Assembly: GCA_025266875.1 (NCBI GenBank)
Contig: JALLLT010000071.1
Location: forward strand, 1 to 64,000
DNA: 64,000 nucleotides
Reading direction: 5' to 3'
Source: Fennellomyces sp. T-0311
Taxonomy: Eukaryota; Mucoromycota; Mucoromycetes; Mucorales; Lichtheimiaceae
Part shown: in pieces, positions 20,772-32,959 of the stretch
Layout: each line of letters starts with the position of its first letter
Numbering within the stretch: the stretch's first letter is position 1
Notes under the pieces: generated by a model
Database searches by the model: none
The model's input: only the letters and a program-made list of their open reading frames with translations
Told to the model about the DNA's origin: nothing
Program-made: the position numbers and the translations under genes

Positions 20772-21352
20772 ATGCTTTCTCGTGAACAACGCAAAGAGAT
20801 AAAGGAAGGTAAAGTGGAAATGGTGAGACATTGCGAATCATGGCGGCTTAATCAAATAGTGTTTGCCATGGTGGATACCATTGGTGCCGGACTGTTAGAC
20901 GGTGAAGCACTGTACAAGGCACTTCGGGCTCTAGGTTTGGAAGTCCCCGTGGCGCCTGCTGGCATTGAAGACTTGCTGCGGACCGTCGGTAGAGAACAAG
21001 ACGGGTATATCGACATCGACGACTTTCAAAAGATTGTCTCGGACCTCATGCTGGTAACATCTATATCGACGACAGACAACTGCATGGGGGGTTATTGATT
21101 GATGGTGTGACATAGCAAAGAGATGAAGAGGATGAAGAGGACGATGACAGCGATCGGCGTAGGGATGCGTTTCGTATATTAGCGGAGGATGGCAGAATTA
21201 CATTGCAGAGCTTACGGAAGGCTAGTCAAGCGCAAGGCGAGGCATGGACGATCCAGGAATTGACGGAAATGATGAATGAGGCAGATACAAACCATGATGG
21301 GCATATCGATCCAGTAGAATTCGAACGGATATGGAAACTGGCAGGTTTATGA
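20772..21352 (+). CDS. Centrin/calmodulin-like EF-hand protein
   Basis: Exons 20772-20808, 20860-21053 and 21116-21352 join in phase to 155 residues. The N-terminal EQRKEIKEVFAMVD block and the ALRALG helix match centrin/caltractin proteins of spindle-pole or basal bodies. Four EF-hand positions can be placed, but only the last (D134 to E145, DTNHDGHIDPVE) has a full set of calcium ligands. The first has TIGAG in place of the usual acidic ligands, the second starts with Arg, and the third lacks most ligands. An acidic linker (EEDEEDDDSD) joins the two halves. Start at 20772 is chosen for similarity; 20720 would add 17-18 residues. A diverged calmodulin-like protein is the alternative. Confidence 0.83.
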
Positions 21353-24300
21353 TACATTAATATGATGGCTTTTTATCAAACTACATCAATTTGTGTCCTC
21401 CTTCGTATTGAATACGTAAAAGTACCCTAGCACACTTTGATGACCACATTGATCCACAGGATACAATAAAGCATATAACTACTATAAATGCTATGCACAC
21501 CATGACTGACGGATATTGGCGGTAGAGCCAAGTATATTATACAGTGTTGAGCGGTATGGATCACTTTATTAGTCCGAGTAAAGGGTCATCATACGTACGT
21601 TATGCAGTTTCTGTATTGCGAAGTTATTAAAGCAGCTTGTCGGGTATTTTCTCCATTCAACTTTTTTAACGTAGTGGCTGTGGTTGATATTTCCGTATCG
21701 AATCTACATATCTTTGTATCCATGTTGTTGTGCTCTGATTCACTCAATACACGATTTACTTTTATACTTGATTCGCTGTACGCGCCAACCGACCATCGGT
21801 ACCATGAAAACTCATTATTCCCTTTCAAAGAAGGAAAGGTTCAGATTGATCGAACTTGTACGAAACCAGCGGTCTATTGTCAAAGTTCTCAGATCCTTCG
21901 GATAATAAGGTATCACCTGTGCTAATACTATAAAGGTAGTGCGTAGCTAAATGCTTGGTAGTATACTAGATACTGGGTACACTATAAACGCTTCTCGATA
22001 TGCGGTTTTTTGCATAGGTAGTTACCCTCTTGACTTCAGATTTGGCAGTGTTTCGGGTACCTAAAATTTCTGATAATCAATCTGCTCCCGTTCCAGCTAT
22101 ACTCTTAGCCAACTTACCCATCGCATCCAGCCTGTCCTACTTTCAGTGATCCCTGCTACTTCTTGTAGCAATAATATTGTGCTTCTCTTTGGATTGGCTT
22201 CCGGAGCGAATGCTATTTAGTGTTGTTAAGCTAGGGAATTTGATGGCCTACCAATCGACTAGTTAGCCTTTGCTTCTCCTTGCTGCTCTGACAGTAATAC
22301 CTCTATAGTGTACCAAGCATAGTCCATTCTTGTATGTTTTATGCTCGTTTCATACGATACGTATGGCACCTCAATAGCACCCCATGCACGTTCTACTGCA
22401 GCCGCTTTTCCATCCTTACCTTACGCATTATCGAATATTTGAAATATTTTGGTGTGATGGTGTTGCCTACTGCATGTATTATTTTATAGTATCCTACGTT
22501 GGATAGTATACCTTTCGGACAATCCAAGAAGTTGCAATAGCACCCTGATGACTTGTTGGTTGAATAAATTGTCATTCACCAGGTATATATGATATTGATG
22601 TGTCGAGCATAGATCAACGCTTTCAGTTGCTGTGGCAAGATAGACCACCGTATAACACTGTGATTTGCTTTATTTGGATTGCTATGATTATATAACAGAT
22701 CTAACCAAACAATATCTGAACGGAGATTCTAATGGTCATCGAACCATTTAGAATTACTCTGTACTTATCTTGATTGACATCAAGCGTTGGAAATTCTCGT
22801 TGGTGCTATATTATTTTTGGTTGGTGATGCGATCAAAACGATGAAGTATCGTGCATTTCAAGAATCCTAAGGCGACCACTAAGAGCTATTATGCACCACA
22901 TATTATTGGATTTATCTTTAATTCAGTATGAAGTAGGCAGCCAAACATTGTAGCTGATGATACAACACTTCCTTATGATTAGATCCATGGTGTAGGATTG
23001 ACAATCGTATTTCTGACTTGAAATTTTTTCGAAATGCATCAGTAAAAAAAGATAGATATGATGAGTATGGAAGCCGATGTAAAATGCATGGGTGATTTAC
23101 ATGCAATAGCTCATCCTGGACATCAGCTTCAACTATGGTGTTCGCTACTTTAATTCAGTAATAGTTAAAAAAAGTATTATATATAGGTAGTCATGTGGAT
23201 GTAGCATATATTTCTTCGCATGTGTTTTATTGTACATGTTGTTTTCGTTCATGTATAAAAGAGGAGATCAACAAATGCCGTGGGTCCTATTACTCATGTT
23301 GTATGGACGTTTCAAGTTCTTTCGGGAGCTACGTCGTTGCTTCCGGATATGTATTAGCTTCTGATGGATCAGAGATAGGTACGATATCTTTAAGAAATCA
23401 TGTACATCATCTATAAAAGAATGATTGCTGCCTTTTTAATGTGTGTGTACTTAAAGCGATAGGAAACTCACGTTTTAATCTCCTCTGGACAGACTCTTTT
23501 TTTCTTTGCTTATAATCAATTTGAGGATTGAGGTGCCCAAGGTCATTAGTCATCCTTGATAGCACATTGATGATTGTATAATATTCTGACGGACACTAAT
23601 CACATTATCAAGTCAGAATGGTTGTCAAAGTCGAATGGATGTTTGTCAAGTTGCGGTAAAGGTATTGGAGGATACTTCTCACTCACATAATAATGCCCAA
23701 ATCTGTATCAGAAAATTTCCAACGAGCCGATCGACAGACATCCACTGAGTGTGCGATATAGTTTAAAGACGCTGCACAGAGTAGTGAGGGGTGGCATGAG
23801 AGAGTGCATGGTAGGCATGATGGCTAATCGCTGGTATAAGGTAAAGAAGCAGAAGGTGCGCCATTTGGTGGTTTTTAAATTTTCTGGAATAATAGTGTTA
23901 CGCGCAGCAGATCATAATGGTCAGGTGCGCTGTCAAAAAAAAAAACTACTGCAGACAGATCAACTTTGGATATCGTGAAAACCGTTAGGATAGCCAGGTG
24001 TGCTGCAAATATGGCATTTGTCTTTTGTTAGCCCCAACGTACAAGATCAGTTGTTCTCTGCATCCTACGCCCGCACTTGATTGCGTACGGAACATTCGGC
24101 TAGCGCATCAGTGGCTCCCGTTATCCTCACTTTTATCCTGCTTTTCGAAAAAGGAAATTTTTAGCCATTTTCTATCGTTTTCCTACATGAAATGTCAAAC
24201 CCAAATGCGGTTGCTAAATCAAGACATTGAGCGAATCGACTGTATTTTATCCTTGGGCTTTATCGCCCGAATATGGCTGAGATCATTTGAATTCTAAAAA

Positions 24301-24767
24301 AAGATCGATCCGTTAATCAGTCAAACGGATCAACGCAGTTATCTTGTCACTCCGAGAAGTTGGGAAGTCCATTTGAGCCTTATGAATGGTGCCATAGCGG
24401 TGTACCAGAAAAGACGGGCCCACCGGGGACTTGATATGGCCCGATAATGCTTGAGCTGATACAGTCAGTAAATTCACCCCACAGGCCAGAAAAAAATCAT
24501 GCCAGTTGTGTGAGCTATCCCCAACGCAATTCGCGTCAATGACACAGCGAGTGTACACCGCAGAGCAAATCAATCGGGTTTGACATACAGACGAAGGGAA
24601 AGAGTCATATCGAAACCGTATCCACGGAAACCGCAAATGGCAATCAGACATAGCAACCAATCAACTGCTACCACCTCTGATTTCGGGGTATGGATTATGG
24701 GACAAAGCGACGCGATGAGTTGACAATCCCTTTCTGTTTGTTCATTCCTACTTGATATACTAATATA
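21353..24767. other. 3.4-kb AT-rich gene-poor spacer
   Basis: No gene with recognisable domains. Many short frames occur, but none has plausible introns or family signatures apart from a transposase-like helix-turn-helix fragment near 21800. The Sec61-beta promoter must lie at the right end. Confidence 0.5.
21804..21905 (+). pseudogene. Possible transposase helix-turn-helix fragment
   Basis: A short frame ending in a stop at 21903 reads KTHYSLSKKERFRLIELV followed by a second basic helix. This resembles the N-terminal helix-turn-helix of IS630/Tc1-type transposases, the class of the intact copy at 62849. No catalytic domain follows. It is very short, so chance is possible. Confidence 0.3.
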
Positions 24768-25358
24768 ATGGTAAGCAGACCGCGCGCAAGAACAGACCAT
24801 CACAGGCAATGTGTGGCATGGGAACAAAAAAAACTCATCCGTGGTGTTCGTTTCCTTCTATGATCTAGGCTGATTCCCCATCCACACCCAAAGGCACTGT
24901 CAGGTAAAGAAGTTGTTTTATTTTTAGAATGCAAAAGGGTTACTATTGCGATGCCGTAATCGTGTTTGCAAAAGGACGGAAAAAGCTGGAATGCGGTGCG
25001 AATGTGGGGGATTGCAGTTTTTTTCGAGGAATGATGGCGACTTGTTCATCTTTTTTTTTTTTGCTCAACCCACTTTATTTTCTTTTAATTATTCAGGAGA
25101 CGCGTCACTGGTCGATCGAACGCTGGTGCTTCTCGAGGACCTATGCCCGGCGGAAGCACTTCAAACATGATGCGCATCTATTCGGATGACTCTCCGGGAC
25201 TTCGAGTGTAAGTTTGTCGTACATCAGATGAGGTTGGGGCCAAGAGGGACTCATTTTTATTTTGCGACAGTGATCCTGTGGTGGTACTCGTTTTGTCGTT
25301 AACGTTCATTGCGTCCGTATTTGGCCTGCACATCGTGGGCAAGTTCTTGCGTGCTTAG
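24768..25358 (+). CDS. SBH1: Sec61 beta subunit (ER translocon)
   Basis: Tail-anchored subunit of the Sec61 protein-conducting channel in the ER membrane. Exons 24768-24770 (the ATG alone), 24869-24903, 25097-25207 and 25271-25358 join in phase to 78 residues, a normal size. The protein is basic and Gly/Ser/Pro-rich at the N-terminus, then shows the family signature SNMMRIYSDDSPGLRVDP (about 36-52), then one membrane segment (about 53-72) and a short lumenal tail ending FLRA. All four introns phases agree and the donor after ATG is GTAAGC. The signature is unmistakable; the one-codon first exon is the least certain piece. Confidence 0.9.
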
Positions 25359-25906
25359 AATGCATTTGTTGGGGACGGGAGGATAATGTCCGCCCGGACA
25401 GAGGGGTGTTACAACGCAACGGTTTTAAACCAACCAAAAATACAATTTCTCTTTTCTTCGCTTCAAACACATTTCTTGCTTCCTCCCTCTCGCTGTCTGT
25501 TCCTCCGTTGAATACCCATTGTCCAGTCGTGTTGTGCCAAAGAATTAAAGCAAAAGAAAACATCAAAAGTGTCTGGCTCCCGTAGAAGCGAGGAGAAGGA
25601 AGGGGTGGTATGTGCGCGCGCGCGTCGGCAGGTTCGTGCACGTTCCGACAATCGATCACCGGGGCAAATTTACAAAGTTCTAGTGTGAGAAGTGTTACAC
25701 CCGCCGGATGATGATGGACTACGGATCATTGCCTCGTTTTGATAAGCCGTTGGGATTGTCCTAGGATGGCAGTTAGCGCGGTTGTTTATACGGCGATACA
25801 TACACGCACACACGCACACACACACATATATATATACCCACACCTCGCCTCTTTTTCCCATCCGCCTTTTCGCTCTTCTTTCTCTTACTTTCTTCCCCAA
25901 CAAAAA
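25359..25906. promoter_or_regulatory. Spacer and glycogen synthase promoter region
   Basis: The 548-bp gap contains a CA/TA dinucleotide tract (about 25803-25838) followed by a pyrimidine-rich leader up to the ATG at 25907. A GC-alternating run lies at 25613-25623. No gene is seen. Confidence 0.5.
25803..25838. repeat. (CA)n/(TA)n microsatellite
   Basis: Alternating CACACG, CACACA and TATATA units about 70 bp before the glycogen synthase start. Confidence 0.75.
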
Positions 25907-28386
25907 ATGCCGCAACGGGACGTGTACAACCCGCTCCTCTTTGAAATCGCCTGGGAGGTTGCCAACAAAGGTAATCGCTATCTGTCGCTGGGTGCGATTG
26001 TTGTAAGTTGACATGGTTATTGCAGTCGGAGGCATCTACACCGTCATCAAGACCAAGGTGCCGGTAACTGTGCACGAATTTGGTGAGCGCTACTGCCTGA
26101 TCGGCCCGCTGTCCTCGAGTGCCACGATGGAAGTCGAGTCGCTCGAGCCGCCAGCCGGGAACATCCGAGATACGCTCGAGGCCATGGCAACGCACGGCGT
26201 ACGATACACATTTGGACGATGGCTTGTGGAAGGAGCCCCCTACGTCCTTTTGTTTGATACTGGGAGCGTAACGGACAAGCTGGACGAGTGGAAGGGGGAC
26301 TTGTGGCGATCTGCCGGTATACCGAGCCCATCGCATGATCACGAGATGAATAGTGCGATCCTGTTTGGTTATCTTGTTGCATGGTTCCTCACCGATCTGG
26401 CACCCAAGGTAAGGTGGAATCACGAAACACGATTGGTATTTTTGATAACACCCGAGATAGTATAGTGCCAATCCAGACTCGTCATCGTCAGCCATGGTTC
26501 GAAGCCCTACGATTATTGCGCATTTCCATGAATGGCTAGCGGGAGTAGCCATTCCATTATGCAAAAGCCGCCGGATTGATGTCACGACGATATTTACCAC
26601 CCACGCAACCCTACTGGGAAGATACCTGTGTGCCGGTTCCGCGGATTTCTACAACAACTTGCGCAATTTTGACGTCGACAAGGAAGCAGGTGATCGCGGT
26701 ATCTATCACCGCTATTGCGTCGAGCGTGCAGCTGCACACTGTGCCGATGTGTTTACGACGGTCTCGCACATTACAGCGTATGAGAGCGAGCACCTCTTGA
26801 AACGCAAACCAGGTACGTTCGCTTTGTCTGTTTACTTTTTCATGCGTATACGCTGACACACATCGATAGACGGTGTGCTACCAAACGGTCTGAATGTGGT
26901 CAAATTCTCAGCAGTGCACGAATTCCAAAACAAGCATGCATTGAACAAGCAAAAGATCAACGACTTTGTGCGAGGCCACTTTTACGGACACTATGACTTT
27001 GATCTCGAAAACACGGTTTACTTCTTTTCGGCGGGCCGATACGAGTATCAGAACAAGGGTGTGGACATGCTACTAGAGTCGCTTGCACGTGAGTTCAAAC
27101 AAAGGCAGTGGAATGGGAGATTAGTCCATATCGGGTTTCTTTACAGCAAGTTGATCATCAAAACACATACAGGTTTGAACCACAGGCTCAAGGCTGCTCG
27201 GTCCAACACGACGGTGGTCGCATTCGTGGTAATGCCTGCAGCCACCCATTCTTTCAATGTCGAGGCGCTCAAGGGCCAAGCAGTGACCAAGCAGCTTCGT
27301 GAAACCGTGAACGATGTACAGGATCGGATTGGCCGAAAGATATTCGAAAAGGCGCTTAGGTAAATGGAAACGCGATAAAGAAGGGAAGCGGCGTTGCTAA
27401 ACAATTAAACCAAAGAGGCGAGGAGTTGAATCCAAATGACTGGCTATCGGAGGAGGACAAGGTGTTGCTGAAACGGCGCATGTTTGCATTGAAGCGATCG
27501 TCGCTGCCGCCCATCGTTACCCACAATATGGTTGACGATAACAATGATCCAATCATCGATCACCTCCGGCGCCTACAGCTGTACAACAAGTCCGAAGATC
27601 GTGTCAAGATCATCTTCCATCCAGAATTCCTCAACGCCAATAACCCACTGTTGGGGTTGGATTATGAAGACTTCGTTCGTGGATGCCATTTAGGCGTATT
27701 CCCGTCATACTATGAACCGTGGGGCTACACCCCCGCTGAATGCACCGTCATGGGTGTCCCTTCCGTCACTACAAAGTAGGTCATGGACACATCACGCTAT
27801 ACCGATCAGCTAACATGCACGCAGTTTGTCAGGGTTTGGTTGCTTTATGGATGAAAACATTGAAAACTGCGAAGACTATGGTATCTATATTGTCGACCGC
27901 CGTCTGAAATCCGTCGATGAGTCGATCGAGCAGTTGTGTGGGTTTATGTTCCGTTTCTGTCAAAAGACCCGACGACAGCGAATCAACCAGCGCAACCGTA
28001 CCGAGCGTCTGTCTGACTTGTTGGACTGGAAGCGGATGGGTCTGGAATACATGAAGGCGCGCCAACTAGCTCTCCGGCGCGTGTATCCAGACTCGTTCCT
28101 CGATGACGATGAGGATGAAGAAGAAGATATGATGCCCATTCCAATGAAGATTCCCAAGCCTTTGTCTGCCCCGGCCAGTCCCCGCATCCGTCGCCAACTC
28201 AACGGTTACTTTGACAACGAAGAAGAGGATGAAGACGAAGACAGGGCTCCTATCCGCTTAAAAGAATTCCCCGCGTTGCATCGACAGCCTGGCGAAGGCT
28301 CGCGTGAAGAAGAACTGCTCAGAGAAGGCGACATTGCAACTCTCAACAAGTTGACGCTGGAAGACAAGAAACAACGTCCGCATTAA
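25907..28386 (+). CDS. GSY1: Glycogen [starch] synthase, GT3 family
   Basis: Transfers glucose from UDP-glucose to growing glycogen in the cytosol. Exons 25907-25970, 26026-26408, 26461-26812, 26870-27088, 27173-27359, 27416-27775 and 27825-28386 join in phase to 708 residues, the fungal length. Visible features: N-terminal [11 protein letters not shown] substrate loop; HFHEW and [12 protein letters not shown] blocks; NGLNV; the catalytic E-x7-E pair (E502 and E510, [11 protein letters not shown]); and the arginine helix R571-R580 ([10 protein letters not shown]) that binds glucose-6-phosphate in the yeast enzyme. The acidic, Ser-containing tail (about 615-708) is where phosphorylation regulates the family. 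The CobW gene starts 46 bp downstream on the same strand. Confidence 0.98.
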
Positions 28387-28417
28387 TTTCGATCGTTTCC
28401 TTTTTCTTTCTCCAAAA

Positions 28418-28423
28418 AATAAA
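28418..28423 (+). terminator. AATAAA polyadenylation-type signal just before the CobW start
   Basis: AATAAA lies 32 nt after the glycogen synthase stop and 10 nt before the CobW ATG, so the glycogen synthase cleavage site would fall around or inside the CobW coding start. Use of this signal is an inference. Confidence 0.4.
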
Positions 28424-28432
28424 AAAGCCAAA

Positions 28433-29765
28433 ATGCCTATTCCCATTACAGTGTTTACCGGTTTCCTCGGCAGTGGTATGTGTTGGGCTATATCTTGGTA
28501 ACGGCTGCTGACTGTATGCAAGGCAAGACGACCGCCATTCTGTCGCTGTTGAAACGATTGCCGTCCGACTACAAGGCATGTCTGCTGAAGAATGAGTTCG
28601 GTGACATTGCAGGTTAGATTCCGCTGGTATTCTCAGGGCCATAATGTTTAACGTCATGGCAACAGTGGATAGTCAGTTAGCCAAGGAGACCAACATTGGT
28701 GTGCAAGAAATGGTGAATGGCTGTCTCTGCTGCGTGCTCGTAGGACAGATGAAACTGGCCCTGCAGGAACTAAAAGGTAGATTTGCGCTAAGGAGCAAGG
28801 GAGTGTTTCATTAACTAAACGGTGTTTCAGAAAAGTACAATCCTGATAGAATCATCGTAGAAACGAGGTATGTTGATTAATGGATCGTCTCTTCTTGACA
28901 GCTCACAGCTGGACTGTATAATAGTGGATCGGCTTTCCCTGGTAGGACTTTGGAAGGCGTGCTAGCGGTGAAAAGCAAAGGATCTAACATGAAAGGATGA
29001 AAAGCACCTATTGCTTGGCAGATCCGCGAAATGGAAGGCGATGGGTTTGTACTTGATTCGATCGTCACCGTCATTGACTGTGTCAACTTTATGGGGTACG
29101 AAGACACGAGTTATACCGCCAAGTTGCAGGCACAATACACTGATGTCATCCTTTTGAACAAACACGAGCTGGTACTTGTTTACAACAAAGAAGAATCGAA
29201 CGAAGGGATGACTAATATAGCTCCACAGGTATCCGAGCGAGATTTGGATCGGGTCATTGATCATGTCAATGAACTCAACACCGATACACCCAAAGTCAAG
29301 TGCGGCGTGAATGGCATTTCACCTGATCTTGTGTTTGGTCTCGATACGCAACTGTTCTCCGTCGCCTACAACAAGACACATCATCTCGAGGAGATGGTGT
29401 TTGACCCTCATCACCAGGAGAACGAAGTCGACTTGATCCAGGTCATCCAGGAGCGTCAAGACACGTCACTGACCAAGGACAAACTCGTCCAGTTCCTTGA
29501 TTCCATGCCCAAGGACGACATTTACCGCATCAAAGGGTTCATTCGGCTCGACAGCGACAACCAACTGTATATATTAAACCACGCATTTGGCCGACACACG
29601 TTGACCAGGGTAGAGCATCAGGAGACCATGGACGAAGCGCGCGAGGTCCAAGTGAAAATCACGGTCATGGGGCAGGATCTGCGAATGTACACTGAAAAAG
29701 TCAAACAAGGTCTCCTGAACGGCGCCAGTGGCGAAGTCACGTTAACAAAGGCACATCGTCATTAG
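28433..29765 (+). CDS. CobW/COG0523-family GTPase (putative metal chaperone)
   Basis: G3E-class GTPase; relatives deliver zinc or other metals to client proteins. Exons 28433-28475, 28523-28612, 28666-28776, 28831-28867, 28925-28941, 29005-29171 and 29229-29765 join in phase to 333 residues. Seen: Walker A GFLGSGKTT near residue 10; the metal-binding CxCC motif (C64, C66, C67 in NGCLCC); ETSG switch region; and NKHE (151-154) at the place of the NKxD guanine-specificity motif. The C-terminal CobW domain is present, with RIKGFIRL. One exon is only 17 nt. The CxCC motif and Walker A make the family certain; the metal and client are unknown. Confidence 0.94.
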
Positions 29766-29882
29766 ATTTCAAAATGGATAGAATAAACATGCTTTATAGA
29801 TGAATTGTAAAAGGAGAACTGGATATATGGGGATGTTTTCGATGCAACATATACAGAAAGTAAATGAAAGGTAGGAGAATGT

Positions 29883-31287
29883 CTAGAGAGAGGCTGCTGC
29901 TTGCTGCTGCCGTAAGGGCTCCTCAACAGCACGTGCGGCGATTGCTTCTCTTACACCTTGGATCAAGTCATCCACACCCTTGCGGTCGATTTGGTGATGG
30001 AGGACAATACGGGACTTGGCGCGCTGACCACCAATAACGATATTCTTGCTCAACAAAACTGGTGCCAGATCACGTTGAATATCCAATCCAACATCTGTGG
30101 TATCGATCAAGACCATATTGGTATGGACGGGGACTTGCAACTGAACACCCATAGCTGTGAGTTCATCAGCGAGGTACTTGGCCAACTTGTGTGTTTCTGG
30201 CATGGTAGGCACGATATTCTCGATACAATGCTTTGCAACGGCAGCCAATGGACCGACTTGACGCCAACCACCACCGAACAATTTGCGGAAATGTCTGGCA
30301 CGGTCAATAAAGTCGCGCTTGCCAACCAGGATGGAACCAACAGGGGCACCGACACCCTTGGACAAACACAAGGACATGGAATCGAATTGGGCACCGTATT
30401 CGTGGAGTGGAACACCAGAAGCTTGCCACGCGTTCCAGAGACGAGCACCGTCAAGATGCATGGCGAGGCCACGGTCTCGAGCCATCTCGGAGATTTTCTT
30501 GATTTCATCAATGGGCAGAACCAGACCGCTCAACGTGTTCTCCAGAGAGACTACTCTGGTGGGAGCAGTATGGATATCAGCTTCAATCAAATTGCCTTCG
30601 ATTTCGTCGGCAGTGACATGGATGCCGTTGCGACAAATCACAGGACTCACAGAGGCTCTTGAGTGGAAAGCAATACCACCTGCAAGGAAAATGCAAGAGT
30701 TTAGAGTGTGCAAGGGAACAAAAAAACCATCAAGGGCTGCACTTTACTTACCAGCTTCCCAGAGGAAAACATGGGAGCGAGAATCACAGACAACCGAATG
30801 GGGTGGGTTGTTAAGATGGGTACGCAGACCAAGCTATTTTGCGTGTATGGATTTAGCTTTTCTGGCTGAAAACTTGGTTTTTTTCTTTTACGTACCTGAT
30901 TTGTCATGGTTCCAGACGAGCAAAAGAGACCGGCTTCATGACCGCAAAGGTCAGCCACGTAAGTCTCGAGCTCCTTGGTACTGCGGTCCTCCTATCGTTT
31001 TCTTTTTTATCAGACATGCTTGCTGTCAAAAAGACGAGCGTTACACTTACCTGGAAAACATCATCACCACGAGACGCTGCCTTCATAACCTCAAACATCT
31101 CATCGGTGGGGGCCGTAACCGTGTCGCTGCGGAAGTCATAAACCTTTTTACCAGGGTCGACTTGCAGCGACGGATGGGTCTGGTCATTGTTCAGGTTGTT
31201 CTGGATATACAGTCTTGATACACCGGCAGTCGAAAATTGGCGACGTGCGATCTTGGAGAGCATAAGGGTCTTGCCTGTAAAGGTCAT
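29883..31287 (-). CDS. GLY1: L-threonine aldolase (PLP enzyme)
   Basis: Splits threonine (or allo-threonine) to glycine and acetaldehyde. Exons 31051-31287, 30896-30991, 30752-30833 and 29883-30679 join in phase to 403 residues. Seen: [10 protein letters not shown] near the start of the fold; [15 protein letters not shown]; the [10 protein letters not shown] block; and the PLP-binding lysine K246 in [11 protein letters not shown]. The first 30 or so residues are basic and hydroxylated without acidic residues (start [12 protein letters not shown]), which suggests a mitochondrial presequence. Yeast Gly1 is shorter at the N-terminus, consistent with an added leader. It converges on the CobW gene with 117 bp between stops. 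Confidence 0.95.
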
Positions 31288-32756
31288 GTCTTTTCTAAAA
31301 GAGGTTCCACTCTGTAAGAAGAGTTTTTTTTTATGGTAATCGCCGTCTTTTTATTTGTGTCAAGAAAAAAAAAAGACTGTCCCCAGCCCGGGATAATCGC
31401 CGATTCAATTATTACTCATCTTGACGGGACGGGAAATGTCAGGAACACAGTCCAATAGCTTTTTTTCGTTTACACAGGCCTATAGTTTCCTTATGGCGAT
31501 ATGGCCGGTGAATAAGGTCATACTGTTGTCTTACGTATTGTTGCCTGTGGTGATATTCTGCTGAGTTCCATTGGTCATTGTACAGCTTTTCGTGCGGCGC
31601 ATAGCTTATCCGTTCCTTCTCCGGTAATATAAGCCGTCGCTGCTGATGGCATAATATCACGCTATCTCAAACTAAGTAACGGGATTATTCCGCTGCAGAA
31701 TTATAAGGAAACGCAGCACACGCCAATATTATTCAAAGAAGGTATTTTGCCGACAAAAAAAAGTGTATGTAATAAGGTACTGTTGTCATAAAAAGAAGGA
31801 TTACCGACGTTGTACTCACTAATCAAGAAGATTAGCCAAAGGCGGAAAATTGAAGTTTTTTTTAAGTCCAGTGATCAAGCGCTGATAGGTGCTTTCCTAT
31901 TGATCACTTTACTGTCGTTTACAGAAAATGCACGCTGCATCCAATCAATGTATAAGCTATGCCGGATCACACATAAAGTAAAAGGAGATTATCGTTACTG
32001 TTGAAACATTAGTGTAATTAGTGTATTCTCCCGAGAGATTGCCATGGCAACGCTACCATCTTTGTATTTTAAACGGAAGCTGCAAGATCTCATGCATGAA
32101 CCGATCAACCGGTATGGCATGGAAAACCACCGTTGAATATCGCTGTATTGTCAGAAATGATATCATGAAGCAGATTACCTCATCTTTTTTGATTCATCGC
32201 TTTGTAACTAAAAGAAACACGTTCTGCGATGCTACCTAGATATCGACATCATAGTTTACATGCATCAAATTCACTATTCGGCCTTAATTTATTTGGAAGA
32301 AAACAGACCTGCGTTGCTGCAATCTGTCGAATTATTTGCTATATCCTCCATACACTTGTTAAAAGAGCCCGCATATATAGCCGTCTGGAATGTATCAAAG
32401 TAGCAGGCAATGTGTTTATACATTTTAATTTGTAGCTGATGCAGTTTACATGTATTATGCATCGGAAGAATTATCGAGCATGCATGCATGAAAACGCATA
32501 GAGACGGATCTTTAATATAGGTTTCGTGTCTTTATAGGCAGCAATCTATTTTATCGTATATCTCTTACCAAAGCACATATGCGTATCTAAACGATATGTC
32601 CGCCGTTTCTTGTTATCCTACACTACTATTTCCTTCATTTTGTCACATCCAATTATAAGGGATGTTTAAGATTATTCCCCAATAGTATGGAGTAGGAGAC
32701 ATTTCTCCTCGTCAAAATCTATACTCAGGAAATACAGTGTCGATCACTTTTTTTTA

Positions 32757-32959
32757 GACATTCTTATCAAAGCCTTCAAAGATCTGAATCTGCAGGATTT
32801 AAAAACGGTAAGTTTTGAATGTCGTTTATAAAAAAAATGACAATCACTTGTGTCAACGTGCACATCTACTAGATGTATTAAAGGCTCGTCCGGATGCAGA
32901 AGTCATTTTGGAAATGTCGATTCTATCACCAAAAAAATTACTGAAAACGCATTTTAAGA
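32757..32959 (+). pseudogene. Coding-like fragment pair, unknown protein
   Basis: A stretch reading ILIKAFKDLNLQDLKT ends at GTAAG near 32811. After a CTACTAG acceptor (about 32871) a second stretch reads VLKARPDAEVILEMSIL and continues to AAG|GTAGG near 32959. Borders look like splice sites and the residues look like real protein, but I could not find a start, a stop or a family. It may be part of a gene whose other exons I missed, or a decayed copy. Confidence 0.3.

Noticed and set aside
25773..26600. 275-codon minus frame opposite glycogen synthase exons
   Set aside because: Shadow of the glycogen synthase coding sequence.
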